Shown here in pieces: positions 1 to 9,464 of a stretch of DNA of 54,084 bases. Source of the DNA: Pseudomonadales bacterium (lineage in GTDB: Bacteria > Pseudomonadota > Gammaproteobacteria > Pseudomonadales > Azotimanducaceae); the NCBI GenBank assembly GCA_016779385.1, contig JADHNT010000004.1:1-54084 (forward strand), in the 5' to 3' direction. Under the pieces are notes generated by a model. That model saw only the letters and a program-made list of their open reading frames with translations. It was not told the origin of the DNA and made no database searches. The translations under genes were made by a program, and so were the position numbers. How positions within the stretch are numbered: the first letter of the stretch is position 1; every line of letters starts with the position of its first letter.

Positions 1-76
1 GGGTTTCTCACGGTGGATGCGGTCGCTATTGTACCGGCGCGGGCCCGTAGGCCACCAGTAAAGAGGACAGCAGCGC

Positions 77-574
77 GTGACCGATCCTGACGGATTTACC
101 CATCTCGACGCGAAAGGCCAGGCGCATATGGTCGACGTCGGCGAAAAACCCAGCACCGCTCGGGAAGCGCGAGCCTCCGGGCGCCTGCGCATGGCGCCTG
201 AAACCCTGCGTATGCTTCAGGAAGGTACGCACCGCAAGGGCGACGTGCTGGCGACAGCACGAATTGCGGCCATCATGGGCGCAAAGCGGACCCACGAGCT
301 CATCCCCCTCTGCCATAGCTTGCCCCTAAGCTCGGTGAAGGTGGCCTTCGAGGTGGAGGGGCCGGATACCCTGCAGGTGTCGGCAACGGTGAAAACCACC
401 GCTCAGACCGGGGTGGAAATGGAGGCGCTCACCGCAGTGAGCCTAGCGGCGCTCACGGTCTACGATATGTGTAAGGCTGTGGATCGAGGCATGGTGATCG
501 AAACCATCGCCCTGGAGGAGAAGCGCGGAGGCGCGAGTGGCGTCTGGCTCCGGGAGGCCGAGACCGATGCTTGA
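77..574 (+). CDS. moaC: MoaC, cyclic pyranopterin monophosphate synthase
   Basis: This cytoplasmic enzyme makes cyclic pyranopterin monophosphate from the MoaA product in molybdenum-cofactor synthesis. The 165-residue protein has the family length. It carries the family blocks [11 protein letters not shown] (Lys54), [10 protein letters not shown] (His80) and YDMCKAVD (Asp130, Lys133), which correspond to the active-site residues of E. coli MoaC as I remember them. The start is GTG at 77; an AGAGGA-like Shine-Dalgarno lies in the sequence just before it. It is the first gene of moaC-moaD-moaE, and its end overlaps the moaD start by 8 bp, which suggests translational coupling. MoaA and MoaB are not in the window and may lie upstream of its left edge. 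Confidence 0.96.
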   Translation: MTDPDGFTHLDAKGQAHMVDVGEKPSTAREARASGRLRMAPETLRMLQEGTHRKGDVLATARIAAIMGAKRTHELIPLCHSLPLSSVKVAFEVEGPDTLQVSATVKTTAQTGVEMEALTAVSLAALTVYDMCKAVDRGMVIETIALEEKRGGASGVWLREAETDA

Positions 575-821
575 GGTGCGGTTCTTCGCCCGCCTGCGAG
601 AGGCGCTGGGTCGCGAGCGCGTCCGCCTGCCCTTAGAGACCCCGGGGCTCACGGTGGAGGGGCTTCTTAGCGCTCTCGAGGCTGAGATCCCGGGCTCCCG
701 GGGTCAACTAACGGCCCCGGGGATTCGCCTGGCGGTCAATCAGACCTTCGTTGAAGACGAAAACTTCGCCCTTAACCCCGGGGATGAGGTCGCCTTCTTA
801 CCCCCGGTGACCGGCGGATGA
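567..821 (+). CDS. moaD: MoaD, molybdopterin synthase sulfur-carrier subunit
   Basis: MoaD is the small ubiquitin-like subunit of molybdopterin synthase. Its C-terminal Gly-Gly is activated and thiocarboxylated to donate sulfur to the pterin. The 84-residue protein ends in PPVTGG, as required. I chose the ATG at 567, which gives [15 protein letters not shown], the usual beta-strand start of the family. An in-frame ATG ten codons upstream would add an unlikely basic leader inside moaC. It overlaps moaC at its start and moaE at its end (ATGA), so the three genes look translationally coupled. Confidence 0.94.
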   Translation: MLEVRFFARLREALGRERVRLPLETPGLTVEGLLSALEAEIPGSRGQLTAPGIRLAVNQTFVEDENFALNPGDEVAFLPPVTGG

Positions 822-1303
822 CCCCCCCCGCCGTGCTATCGGTTGCGGTGCAGAAGGAAGATTTCTCAATCGAGGAGGCCCTTCGGCGCCTGCGCAAGGC
901 CGCCCATGGGGCAGGGGCCGAGGTTGCCTTTGTGGGCCTCGTGCGCGATCAGGCGGGGTCCGTCGCTAGCCTAACCCTCGAGCACTATCCCGGCATGAGT
1001 GAGCGCTCCATGCTGGCGGTTTGCAAGCGCGCGGCTGAGCGCTGGCCCCTGCTAGCGGTGGAGGCCATTCACCGCGTAGGGTCCCTAGGCCCTGGGGATC
1101 AGATTGTCCTCGTGCTCGTCTCCAGCGCCCATCGCCATGCCGCCTTCGAGGGCGCGCAGTACATCATGGATGCCTTCAAGAGCGAGGTGGTGTTCTGGAA
1201 GCTCGAGGACCGGGCCGGCGAGAAGGTCTGGATCGAGGCCGCCCCGTCGGACCACCGTGCTCTGGCCGCCTGGGAGGGGGCTTCAGGGGAAGGGGCCCCC
1301 TGA
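818..1303 (+). CDS. moaE: MoaE, molybdopterin synthase catalytic subunit
   Basis: MoaE is the large subunit of molybdopterin synthase. With MoaD it inserts the dithiolene sulfurs into cyclic pyranopterin monophosphate. The 161-residue protein shows the family core, with VAFVGLVRD near residue 37, LEHYPGM near 54, SSAHRHAAFEGAQ near 103, and the catalytic segment [11 protein letters not shown] near 120. Lys121 and Lys128 match the two essential lysines of E. coli MoaE. The ATG overlaps the moaD stop (ATGA). The last 128 bp are also covered by rluE on the other strand, so the C-terminal tail after about residue 120 is constrained on both strands. Confidence 0.94.
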   Translation: MTPPAVLSVAVQKEDFSIEEALRRLRKAAHGAGAEVAFVGLVRDQAGSVASLTLEHYPGMSERSMLAVCKRAAERWPLLAVEAIHRVGSLGPGDQIVLVLVSSAHRHAAFEGAQYIMDAFKSEVVFWKLEDRAGEKVWIEAAPSDHRALAAWEGASGEGAP

Positions 1304-1844
1304 AAGCTGACGGCACGGGGGCCTCCGCATAGGCCCCGGGGGCAAGGTTCTCAAGGGCGTAGTCCCCGATGCGATAGCGAATTAAGCGGAGCACGGGCGT
1401 GCCTAGGGCGGCACAAAGCCGACGGACGAGGCGGTTTCTTCCTTCGTCGATGGTGAGGTCCAGCCAGCACGGATGGCTCGAGCTTTTGATCCGGGGGGCC
1501 GGGTCGCGCTCCGGGAGGCTCGGGGCGGGGCAGAGCGCTGCCTGCAAGGCCCGGGCAGGCCCATCCTTAAGCACGACGCCCTCCTGGAGCCGTTTGAGCG
1601 TGGCCCTATCGGGAGTTTGATCAAGCAGGGCCCAATAGCCCTTTTCGACCTTATGCCGGGGGTGGCTCAGCCAATGCTGTAGGCCCCCGTGATTGGTGAG
1701 AAGTAAAAGCCCTTCGGAATCTCGGTCGAGCCGCCCCGCGGCATAGATATGGGGCTGCGGTAGGTAGGTTTTGAGCGTGGGCCGACCGTCTTCGTCGGTG
1801 AACTGGGATAGTACCCCGTAGGGTTTATGAAAGCGCAGCAGCAT
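1176..1844 (-). CDS. rluE: RluE-type 23S rRNA pseudouridine synthase
   Basis: This RsuA/RluB/E/F-family enzyme isomerises a uridine in rRNA; RluE acts on 23S rRNA U2457 in E. coli. From the ATG at 1844 the protein is 222 residues, near the family length. It begins [16 protein letters not shown] and carries [15 protein letters not shown] with the catalytic Asp at residue 40, then ALLDQTP and [16 protein letters not shown]. No N-terminal S4 domain is present, which favours RluE over RsuA. The frame stays open upstream to 2036, but that would run through the icd leader. After [14 protein letters not shown] the last 35-40 residues are Arg/Pro-rich and are encoded opposite the end of moaE. Confidence 0.88.
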   Translation of the reverse strand: MLLRFHKPYGVLSQFTDEDGRPTLKTYLPQPHIYAAGRLDRDSEGLLLLTNHGGLQHWLSHPRHKVEKGYWALLDQTPDRATLKRLQEGVVLKDGPARALQAALCPAPSLPERDPAPRIKSSSHPCWLDLTIDEGRNRLVRRLCAALGTPVLRLIRYRIGDYALENLAPGAYAEAPVPSAFRGPLPLKPPPRRPEHGGPTGRPRSRPSRRPGPRASRTPPRS

Positions 1845-1880
1845 CGCCGCTTGCCCCGTGAACCTTCCTTCCACCCTTGC

Positions 1881-1886
1881 TATACT
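1881..1886 (+). promoter_or_regulatory. Probable -10 element for icd (TATACT)
   Basis: TATACT is followed by a GC-rich discriminator and lies about 150 bp before the icd ATG. No convincing -35 hexamer is seen at 17 bp spacing. This would give icd a long leader of roughly 140 nt. The assignment rests on motif resemblance only. Confidence 0.45.
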
Positions 1887-2034
1887 CCCGCTCGCTTCAC
1901 GCATGGGCCCGAGGGGGGCCCAGCACCAGCCTAGCAAACCCTGCATGCGCCCGGCGGCCTCTGTTGCCGGAATCGTCGCGGGAGTCCCTTTGCCTCGAGC
2001 GGCTGGTGCCTCCATTACTTGCAGGGAGTTTTTC

Positions 2035-3288
<1,254 letters not shown>

Positions 3289-3310
3289 GGCTCACAGAGG
3301 ACGATCAAAA

Positions 3311-3339
3311 CGGGGCGCCGAGGCGCCCCGTTTTTTTTT
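3311..3339 (+). terminator. Rho-independent terminator between icd and the csp gene
   Basis: A GC-only stem (CGGGGCGC paired with GCGCCCCG around a four-base loop) is followed by nine T residues on the plus strand and preceded by four A residues. It sits between the icd stop and the convergent csp gene. It should terminate icd strongly and could also work, more weakly, on the minus strand. Confidence 0.9.
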
Positions 3340-3347
3340 GGACTGGC

Positions 3348-3599
3348 CTAACCCGAAGCGGCGGTGAGGGCGACGGCCTCCTCAGAGGCAGGGTCTTCCT
3401 TTTGTCGTACCCGTACCGCAGAGCTGCCCTTATCTCCGGCTTGCTCGTCGTAAGAAACGTCCTGTCCCGCCTTAAGGGTGCGATATCCCTCCATCTCGAT
3501 GGAGGAATAGTGGACAAACAGGTCATCACCGCCATGCTCGGGCACAATAAACCCGTAGCCCTTGGCGTTGTTGAACCACTTCACGGTGCCTACCGCCAT
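3348..3599 (-). CDS. cspD: CspD-like cold-shock domain protein
   Basis: This 83-residue protein has one cold-shock domain with both RNA-binding motifs, KGYGFI (RNP1) and LFVHYS (RNP2), plus a C-terminal tail after residue 68. It should bind single-stranded nucleic acid. Its place next to clpS-clpA, transcribed away from them, matches cspD in E. coli and Pseudomonas, where CspD inhibits replication in stationary phase or modulates biofilm. That role is inferred from position and not shown by sequence. The ATG at 3599 is preceded by GGAGGTGACGT. About 270 bp separate it from clpS, leaving room for a leader and promoters. Confidence 0.88.
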   Translation of the reverse strand: MAVGTVKWFNNAKGYGFIVPEHGGDDLFVHYSSIEMEGYRTLKAGQDVSYDEQAGDKGSSAVRVRQKEDPASEEAVALTAASG

Positions 3600-3808
3600 A
3601 CGTCACCTCCCCGTGCGAATGGATCCACCCTGAGCGCGCCTTGGATTTTTATATGTGCTGCTGGCGCTGTTATGTCTCTAGGGTAAGCCCGAGCATAAGG
3701 CCAGGGGGCTAGGCGTCGTCAAGGGCTTGGACCTTGAAAGCGATCGGTCAGTGCCCCATATAGGAGAGGAAGCGAGGCGGATACTGGCCACCTTTCCTGG
3801 CAGAGGGG

Positions 3809-3847
3809 TATGATCCCGGGCTCTCCGTGCCGCGTTACTCGGCACGG
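3809..3847 (+). promoter_or_regulatory. clpS promoter -10 (TATGAT) and stem-loop at the mRNA start
   Basis: TATGAT at 3809-3814 resembles a -10 element. A perfect 8-bp inverted repeat, CCGTGCCG at 3825-3832 and CGGCACGG at 3840-3847 with a 7-base loop, begins where transcription should start. It ends about 14 bp before the clpS Shine-Dalgarno AAAGGAG. It may be a stabilising hairpin at the 5' end of the mRNA or an operator. The stretch 3600-3808 before it, upstream of the csp gene, has no recognisable gene. Confidence 0.5.
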
Positions 3848-3872
3848 GTACGACACACGGAAAGGAGATTTC

Positions 3873-4244
3873 ATGGTGGTTGGGCAGGCGGGGCACCCGA
3901 TGCCAATCCGCGCCAGCAGTGAGGGCCCGGGACAGGACGACGGGGGCGGAGCTGGGCTGATTACGGAAGCAGCCAAGCCCAAGCTGAAGCGGCCACCGCT
4001 CTATAAGGTGGTCCTGCTTAACGACGACTACACCCCGATGGAGTTTGTGGTCTACATCCTAGAGCGCTTCTTCGGTATGGGCCGGGAGAAGGCCACACAG
4101 ATTATGCTAGCGGTGCACACGCGCGGGAGTGCGGTGTGTGGCGTCTATCCCAGGGACGTGGCGGAGACCAAGTCCGAGCAGGTGAATCAGTGCGCTCAGG
4201 AGAATAACCATCCCCTGTTATCCCAGGTTGAGATGGCCGACTAA
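3873..4244 (+). CDS. clpS: ClpS, ClpAP protease adaptor
   Basis: ClpS binds proteins with N-degron residues (Leu, Phe, Trp, Tyr) and hands them to ClpA. The 123-residue protein has a flexible N-terminal tail of about 45 residues, then [17 protein letters not shown] and [16 protein letters not shown]. The Asn-Asp pair and the His of AVHTRG are the N-degron pocket residues in E. coli ClpS. The start at 3873 is set by AAAGGAG seven bases upstream. An ORF from 3810 would read through the leader hairpin and is less likely. clpA follows after 27 bp, probably in one operon. Bpt and Aat, which create ClpS substrates, are encoded 3-4 kb downstream. Confidence 0.95.
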   Translation: MVVGQAGHPMPIRASSEGPGQDDGGGAGLITEAAKPKLKRPPLYKVVLLNDDYTPMEFVVYILERFFGMGREKATQIMLAVHTRGSAVCGVYPRDVAETKSEQVNQCAQENNHPLLSQVEMAD

Positions 4245-4271
4245 CGGGCGCGACCACAGGAGCAGTGCAGT

Positions 4272-6542
4272 ATGCTCAGCAAAGACCTTGAAACGAGCCT
4301 GAATAACGCTTTCCGCGAAGCTCGGGGGAAGCGGCACGAGTTCATGACCGTCGAGCACCTCCTTCTGGCGCTCCTTGATAATGCGGCCGCTAGGTCTGTG
4401 CTTCGCGCGGTGGGCGCAGACATCGACCGCCTTAGGGGCGAGCTCGCGGAGTTCATCGATAGCACCACGCCGGTGCTTCCCGAGGACGCAGGGGAGCGGG
4501 AAACCCAGCCTACCCTCGGCTTCCAGCGGGTGCTGCAGCGGGCCGTGTTCCACGTCCAATCCTCCGGCCGCAAGGAAGTCACCGGGGCCAACGTCCTGGT
4601 GGCGATCTTCAGCGAGCAGGAAAGCCAAGCGGTCTACTTCCTCAAGCTTCAGGACATTGCCCGCATCGACATCGTCAACTACATCGCCCACGGGATCTCC
4701 AAGATCCAGGACAGCGAAGGGGAAGGCGAAGAGCGGGAGGAAACGGAAGAAGCCCAGGAAAGCGCTGAGCCCGCCGGGGCCGGCGCCCTCGAAGCCTTTG
4801 CCAGCAACCTAAACGAACAGGCGAAGGCGGGGCGTATTGATCCCCTCGTCGGGCGGGACGAAGAAGTCGAGCGGGTGGTGCAGATCCTCACCCGGCGTCG
4901 CAAGAACAACCCCCTCCTGGTGGGGGAGGCGGGCGTCGGGAAAACGGCGATCGCCGAGGGCCTCGCCAAGCGCATCGTGGATGGGCAGGTGCCCGATATT
5001 GTCAAGGGCAGCGAGGTGTACTCTCTGGACCTTGGCGCCTTGCTGGCGGGGACGAAGTACCGCGGGGATTTCGAGAAACGCCTAAAGAGCGTGCTCTCCG
5101 ATCTCCAGGCTCGGGACAAGGCCATCCTGTTCATCGACGAAATTCACACCATCATCGGCGCCGGCGCGGCCTCTGGGGGCGTTATGGATGCCTCCAATCT
5201 CCTGAAGCCTCTGCTGAGCAGCGGCGAGCTGCGATGCATGGGAAGCACCACCTATCAGGAATACCGGGGCATTTTCGAGAAGGATCGAGCCTTGTCCCGG
5301 CGCTTCCAGAAGATCGACGTGGTGGAGCCAGACGTCGAGGACACCATCAAGATTTTGAAGGGGTTGAAATCTCGCTTCGAGGATCACTACCAGCTTCGCT
5401 ACACCGATAAGGCCCTGCGAGCTGCAGCGGAGCTTTCCGCGCGCTATATTTCGGACCGTTTCCTTCCCGATAAGGCCATCGACGTCATCGATGAAGCAGG
5501 CGCCGCGCAGAAGCTTCTTCCGCCCTCGAAGCAGAAGAAATCCATTGGCGCTGCCGATGTGGAGCAGGTGGTGGCGAAGATCGCTCGCATTCCCTCCCAG
5601 CAGGTGAATAACAGCGATAAGGAATCGCTGCGGGACCTCGATAAGAAACTGCGCATGACTGTCTTCGGGCAGGATGAAGCCATCGACACCCTGGCCTCGG
5701 CCATCAAGCTGTCCCGGGCGGGGCTCAAGGAGGAGCGCAAGCCCATCGGCTCCTTCCTTTTCGCGGGCCCCACGGGGGTCGGTAAGACGGAGGTGTGTCG
5801 CCAGCTATCCCATGTCCTTGGGGTGGAGCTGCTCCGCTTTGATATGTCTGAGTATATGGAGCGGCACACCGTCTCTAGGCTCATTGGCGCCCCCCCGGGC
5901 TATGTGGGCTTCGATCAAGGTGGGCTCCTCACGGAGGCCATCAGCAAGCACCCTCACAGCGTTCTGCTGCTCGACGAAATCGAGAAGGCGCATCCGGACG
6001 TTTTTAATCTCCTACTCCAGGTGATGGACAACGGTCGGCTAACGGACAACAACGGCCGCAGCGCTGATTTTCGCAACGTCATTTTGGTCATGACCACCAA
6101 CGCGGGTGCCGTGGATATGAGCCGGGGTTCCATTGGCTTTCTTGAGCAGGACGTCCGTCACGATGGCATGGAAGCCATCAAGAAACTGTTTACGCCGGAG
6201 TTCCGCAACCGACTCGACGCTGTGGTGCAATTTGCGCCCCTATCGCCATCGGTCATCGAGACGGTGGTGGATAAGCTCCTCACAGAGCTCCAGGCCCAGC
6301 TCGATCAGAAGCGGGTCACCCTTGAGGTCGACGAGGCCGCGCGGGCCTGGCTCGCAAAGGAAGGCTACGACGAGAAGATGGGGGCTCGCCCCATGCAGCG
6401 CCTGATTCAGGACAAGATCAAGCGGCCCCTGGCCGAGGATCTGCTCTTTGGCCGCCTAGCGGAGAAGGGTGGAGTGGTGCGCATCACGGAGCGGGACGGC
6501 GAGCTGGCGCTTGAGGTCGAAGGGGAAGCGGTCCCGGCCTAG
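4272..6542 (+). CDS. clpA: ClpA, ATP-dependent unfoldase subunit of ClpAP
   Basis: This is a 756-residue AAA+ unfoldase that feeds substrates into ClpP. The order is an N-terminal Clp-N domain (residues 1-150), an acidic linker rich in Glu near 155-170, a first AAA module with GEAGVGKT near 220 and LFIDEIHT, and a second module with GPTGVGKTE near 500 and LLLDEIEKAHPD. A loop with SIGF near residue 620 corresponds to the ClpP-docking IGL/F loop. The ATG at 4272 follows ACAGGAGCAG. It is paired with clpS as in most proteobacteria. clpP is not in the window. Confidence 0.97.
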   Translation: MLSKDLETSLNNAFREARGKRHEFMTVEHLLLALLDNAAARSVLRAVGADIDRLRGELAEFIDSTTPVLPEDAGERETQPTLGFQRVLQRAVFHVQSSGRKEVTGANVLVAIFSEQESQAVYFLKLQDIARIDIVNYIAHGISKIQDSEGEGEEREETEEAQESAEPAGAGALEAFASNLNEQAKAGRIDPLVGRDEEVERVVQILTRRRKNNPLLVGEAGVGKTAIAEGLAKRIVDGQVPDIVKGSEVYSLDLGALLAGTKYRGDFEKRLKSVLSDLQARDKAILFIDEIHTIIGAGAASGGVMDASNLLKPLLSSGELRCMGSTTYQEYRGIFEKDRALSRRFQKIDVVEPDVEDTIKILKGLKSRFEDHYQLRYTDKALRAAAELSARYISDRFLPDKAIDVIDEAGAAQKLLPPSKQKKSIGAADVEQVVAKIARIPSQQVNNSDKESLRDLDKKLRMTVFGQDEAIDTLASAIKLSRAGLKEERKPIGSFLFAGPTGVGKTEVCRQLSHVLGVELLRFDMSEYMERHTVSRLIGAPPGYVGFDQGGLLTEAISKHPHSVLLLDEIEKAHPDVFNLLLQVMDNGRLTDNNGRSADFRNVILVMTTNAGAVDMSRGSIGFLEQDVRHDGMEAIKKLFTPEFRNRLDAVVQFAPLSPSVIETVVDKLLTELQAQLDQKRVTLEVDEAARAWLAKEGYDEKMGARPMQRLIQDKIKRPLAEDLLFGRLAEKGGVVRITERDGELALEVEGEAVPA

Positions 6543-6565
6543 GGGCCGGGAGGCCGCCGGAGCTC

Positions 6566-6784
6566 CTAGCGTTCCCGGTAGGTGATCCGACCCTTGGTGA
6601 GATCGTAGGGAGTGAGTTCTACCTTCACCCGGTCCCCGGTAAGGATCCGGATGTAATTTTTTCGCATCTTTCCCGAGATGTGAGCCGTCACCACGTGCCC
6701 ATTGTCGAGCTCCACCCGAAACATCGTATTCGGAAGCGTATCGACAATGGTGCCTTCCATCTCGATCTGTTCTTCTTTGGCCAT
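6566..6784 (-). CDS. infA: Translation initiation factor IF-1
   Basis: IF-1 is a small OB-fold protein that occupies the ribosomal A site during initiation. The 72-residue protein starts [11 protein letters not shown] and contains [25 protein letters not shown]-type OB-fold strands, ending GRITYRER, as in other gammaproteobacteria. The frame is open for 24 more codons upstream, but IF-1 length fixes the start at 6784. It ends 23 bp from the clpA stop on the opposite strand, and heads the minus-strand series infA, bpt, aat, trxB only by position; bpt is transcribed toward it. Confidence 0.96.
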   Translation of the reverse strand: MAKEEQIEMEGTIVDTLPNTMFRVELDNGHVVTAHISGKMRKNYIRILTGDRVKVELTPYDLTKGRITYRER

Positions 6785-6888
6785 GCCGTTTGGGGCCTCG
6801 TCAGCAACGCGCCAGGGGCGCCGAATGTTTTCGCGCAACGCGCAAAACGCGCGCAATTCTGCCGCATGCGGCGGAAAGACGCAAAAGC

Positions 6889-7617
6889 CTAGGGGGCAGC
6901 GGCCGGAGGCCGCCCGAGGGACACCCAGCGCTCGCCAAGGCGGAGCTCGCAGGGTTGGTATTCCTGCTTGTAGCGCATCTTATCGGCGCGGCGAATCCAG
7001 TATCCGAGATAGAGGTAGGGGAGGGCCTCCCGGCGGCACCAGGCCAGCTGGTTCAAAATAGCGAAGGTGCCCAGGCTTCGGTCCTTCTCCTCCGGATCAA
7101 AGTAGGTATAAACCGCAGCCAGCCCGTCATCGAGGCGATCGGTGATCGCGGCCCCGAGAAGGCGAGCGCCTAGGCGCAGCTCCAGGCACCGAGGTTCGGC
7201 CCAGGTGCTCAAGAGAAAGCTTTCAAACTGATCGCGTGTGGGTGGATACATATCCCCGTCGCGATGGCGTTCGGATATGTAACGCGCGTAGAGCGCGTAG
7301 TGCTCGTCGGTCGCCCGGGCCGGAACCTCACGAAAGGTGAGATCAGCATTGCGCTTGAGTACGCGGCGATGGCGTCGGTTCGGACGAAAGGCCGCGGCCA
7401 CCACGCGAAGAGGAATGCAGGCCGTGCATTGCGCGCAATGGGGGCGGTAAAGATGGACGCCGCTCCGGCGAAAACCAAGGCGGGAGAGGGCGCTGTAGCG
7501 CGCTTGGTCGAGGGGCGCGGCGGGGTCGAGAAATACCGTGGTCGCCGACTCCCCGGGCAGGTAGCTACAGGGGTGCGGCGGGGTGGCAAAAAATCTCAGT
7601 TCTGACAGATCCGTCAT
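6889..7617 (-). CDS. bpt: Aspartate/glutamate leucyltransferase (Bpt)
   Basis: Bpt (formerly Ate) transfers leucine from Leu-tRNA to N-terminal Asp or Glu, creating a ClpS-recognised N-degron. The 242-residue protein has an N-terminal ATE domain with CSYLPGE near residue 17 and [12 protein letters not shown] near 61, the cysteine cluster of the family. The C-terminal domain has YLYLGYWI and [12 protein letters not shown]. The ATG at 7617 follows GAGGAGC. It lies 10 bp after aat, so trxB, aat and bpt probably form one transcript. Gene order and N-end-rule function both tie it to clpS-clpA. Confidence 0.94.
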   Translation of the reverse strand: MTDLSELRFFATPPHPCSYLPGESATTVFLDPAAPLDQARYSALSRLGFRRSGVHLYRPHCAQCTACIPLRVVAAAFRPNRRHRRVLKRNADLTFREVPARATDEHYALYARYISERHRDGDMYPPTRDQFESFLLSTWAEPRCLELRLGARLLGAAITDRLDDGLAAVYTYFDPEEKDRSLGTFAILNQLAWCRREALPYLYLGYWIRRADKMRYKQEYQPCELRLGERWVSLGRPPAAAP

Positions 7618-7627
7618 GTTGAGCTCC

Positions 7628-8356
7628 TCAGCCTCCCGAGCCTAGCACGGCGTTCCAGCGCAGAGTCCAATGGCCCCGGGGCGCCAAGCTTTCCTGGTCC
7701 GTCAGTCCCGCCACAATGCGGAGAAAGGCATCCCGGGCGAGGGGCCGAGCGCCGAGAAATTCCGTGTGGGGATTGCCGACCTGGCAGTCCAAAAGGGCAA
7801 AATTCCAGGCGGCGAGCTGGCCGCAGAGATGGACGAGACCGACCTTCGAGGCATCGCGCACCCTGCTAAACATGGACTCCCCAAAGAAGCAGCGCCCCAG
7901 GGCCACGCCGTAGAGGCCTCCGGCAAGGGCACCGTCCTTCCACACTTCCAGGCTGTGGGCCAGGCCCGCATCGTGGGCGGCGCCGTAGGCATCCTGCATC
8001 TCTTCCGTTAGCCAGGTGCCCCCCCCATCCCGGCGGGGCGCAGCGCAGCCCGCAACAACAGCGTCAAAGGCCTCGTCCATGGTGCAGTGAAAGCCGCCGT
8101 GGCGCAGGGTTTTACGCAAGCTGCGACGAATGCGAAGGGCCGAAGGAAGCAGGACGGCGCGGGGATTCGGGCTCCACCAGAGGATAGGAGCATCTTCGTC
8201 GAACCAGGGGAAGATGCCCGCGCCATAGGCCCGACGGAGCGTATAGACATCAAGGCTGCCGCCGGCGGCAAGGAGCCCATCGGGGCCCGCCTGAGCCGGC
8301 GAGGGAAAGGCCTGAGGGGCCTCGGGAAGCCAGGGTAGGCTCCGGGGGTGCGCCAC
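7628..8356 (-). CDS. aat: Leucyl/phenylalanyl-tRNA--protein transferase (Aat)
   Basis: Aat adds Leu or Phe from tRNA to proteins with N-terminal Lys or Arg, making N-degrons for ClpS-ClpAP. The core is clear: LPWLPEAPQAFPSP, GLLAAGGSLDVYTLRRAYGAGIFPWF, ILWWSPNPRAVL, GGTWLTEEMQDAY, GLYGVALGRCFFGESMFS and CQVGNPHTEFLGA. I prefer the GTG at 8356 (242 residues), four bases after the trxB stop, because family members begin just before the LPWL block. ATGs at 8389 or 8407 would overlap trxB and add a basic leader. Neither start has a strong Shine-Dalgarno, so the exact start is uncertain. Confidence 0.92.
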   Translation of the reverse strand: MAHPRSLPWLPEAPQAFPSPAQAGPDGLLAAGGSLDVYTLRRAYGAGIFPWFDEDAPILWWSPNPRAVLLPSALRIRRSLRKTLRHGGFHCTMDEAFDAVVAGCAAPRRDGGGTWLTEEMQDAYGAAHDAGLAHSLEVWKDGALAGGLYGVALGRCFFGESMFSRVRDASKVGLVHLCGQLAAWNFALLDCQVGNPHTEFLGARPLARDAFLRIVAGLTDQESLAPRGHWTLRWNAVLGSGG

Positions 8357-8360
8357 AGGT

Positions 8361-9416
<1,056 letters not shown>

Positions 9417-9431
9417 TCAGCCGGCCTTTCG

Positions 9432-9437
9432 TATACT
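9432..9437 (+). promoter_or_regulatory. Probable -10 element for ftsK (TATACT)
   Basis: TATACT lies 28 bp before the ftsK GTG in the trxB-ftsK divergent gap and matches the hexamer seen before icd and tRNA-Ser. No good -35 is visible. Confidence 0.4.
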
Positions 9438-9464
9438 GTCGCTTCATTATCAGAGGAGCCAAGC

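Noticed and set aside
1-76. Possible gene before moaC
   Set aside because: Only 76 bases are available; no start, stop or motif of an upstream gene can be supported.
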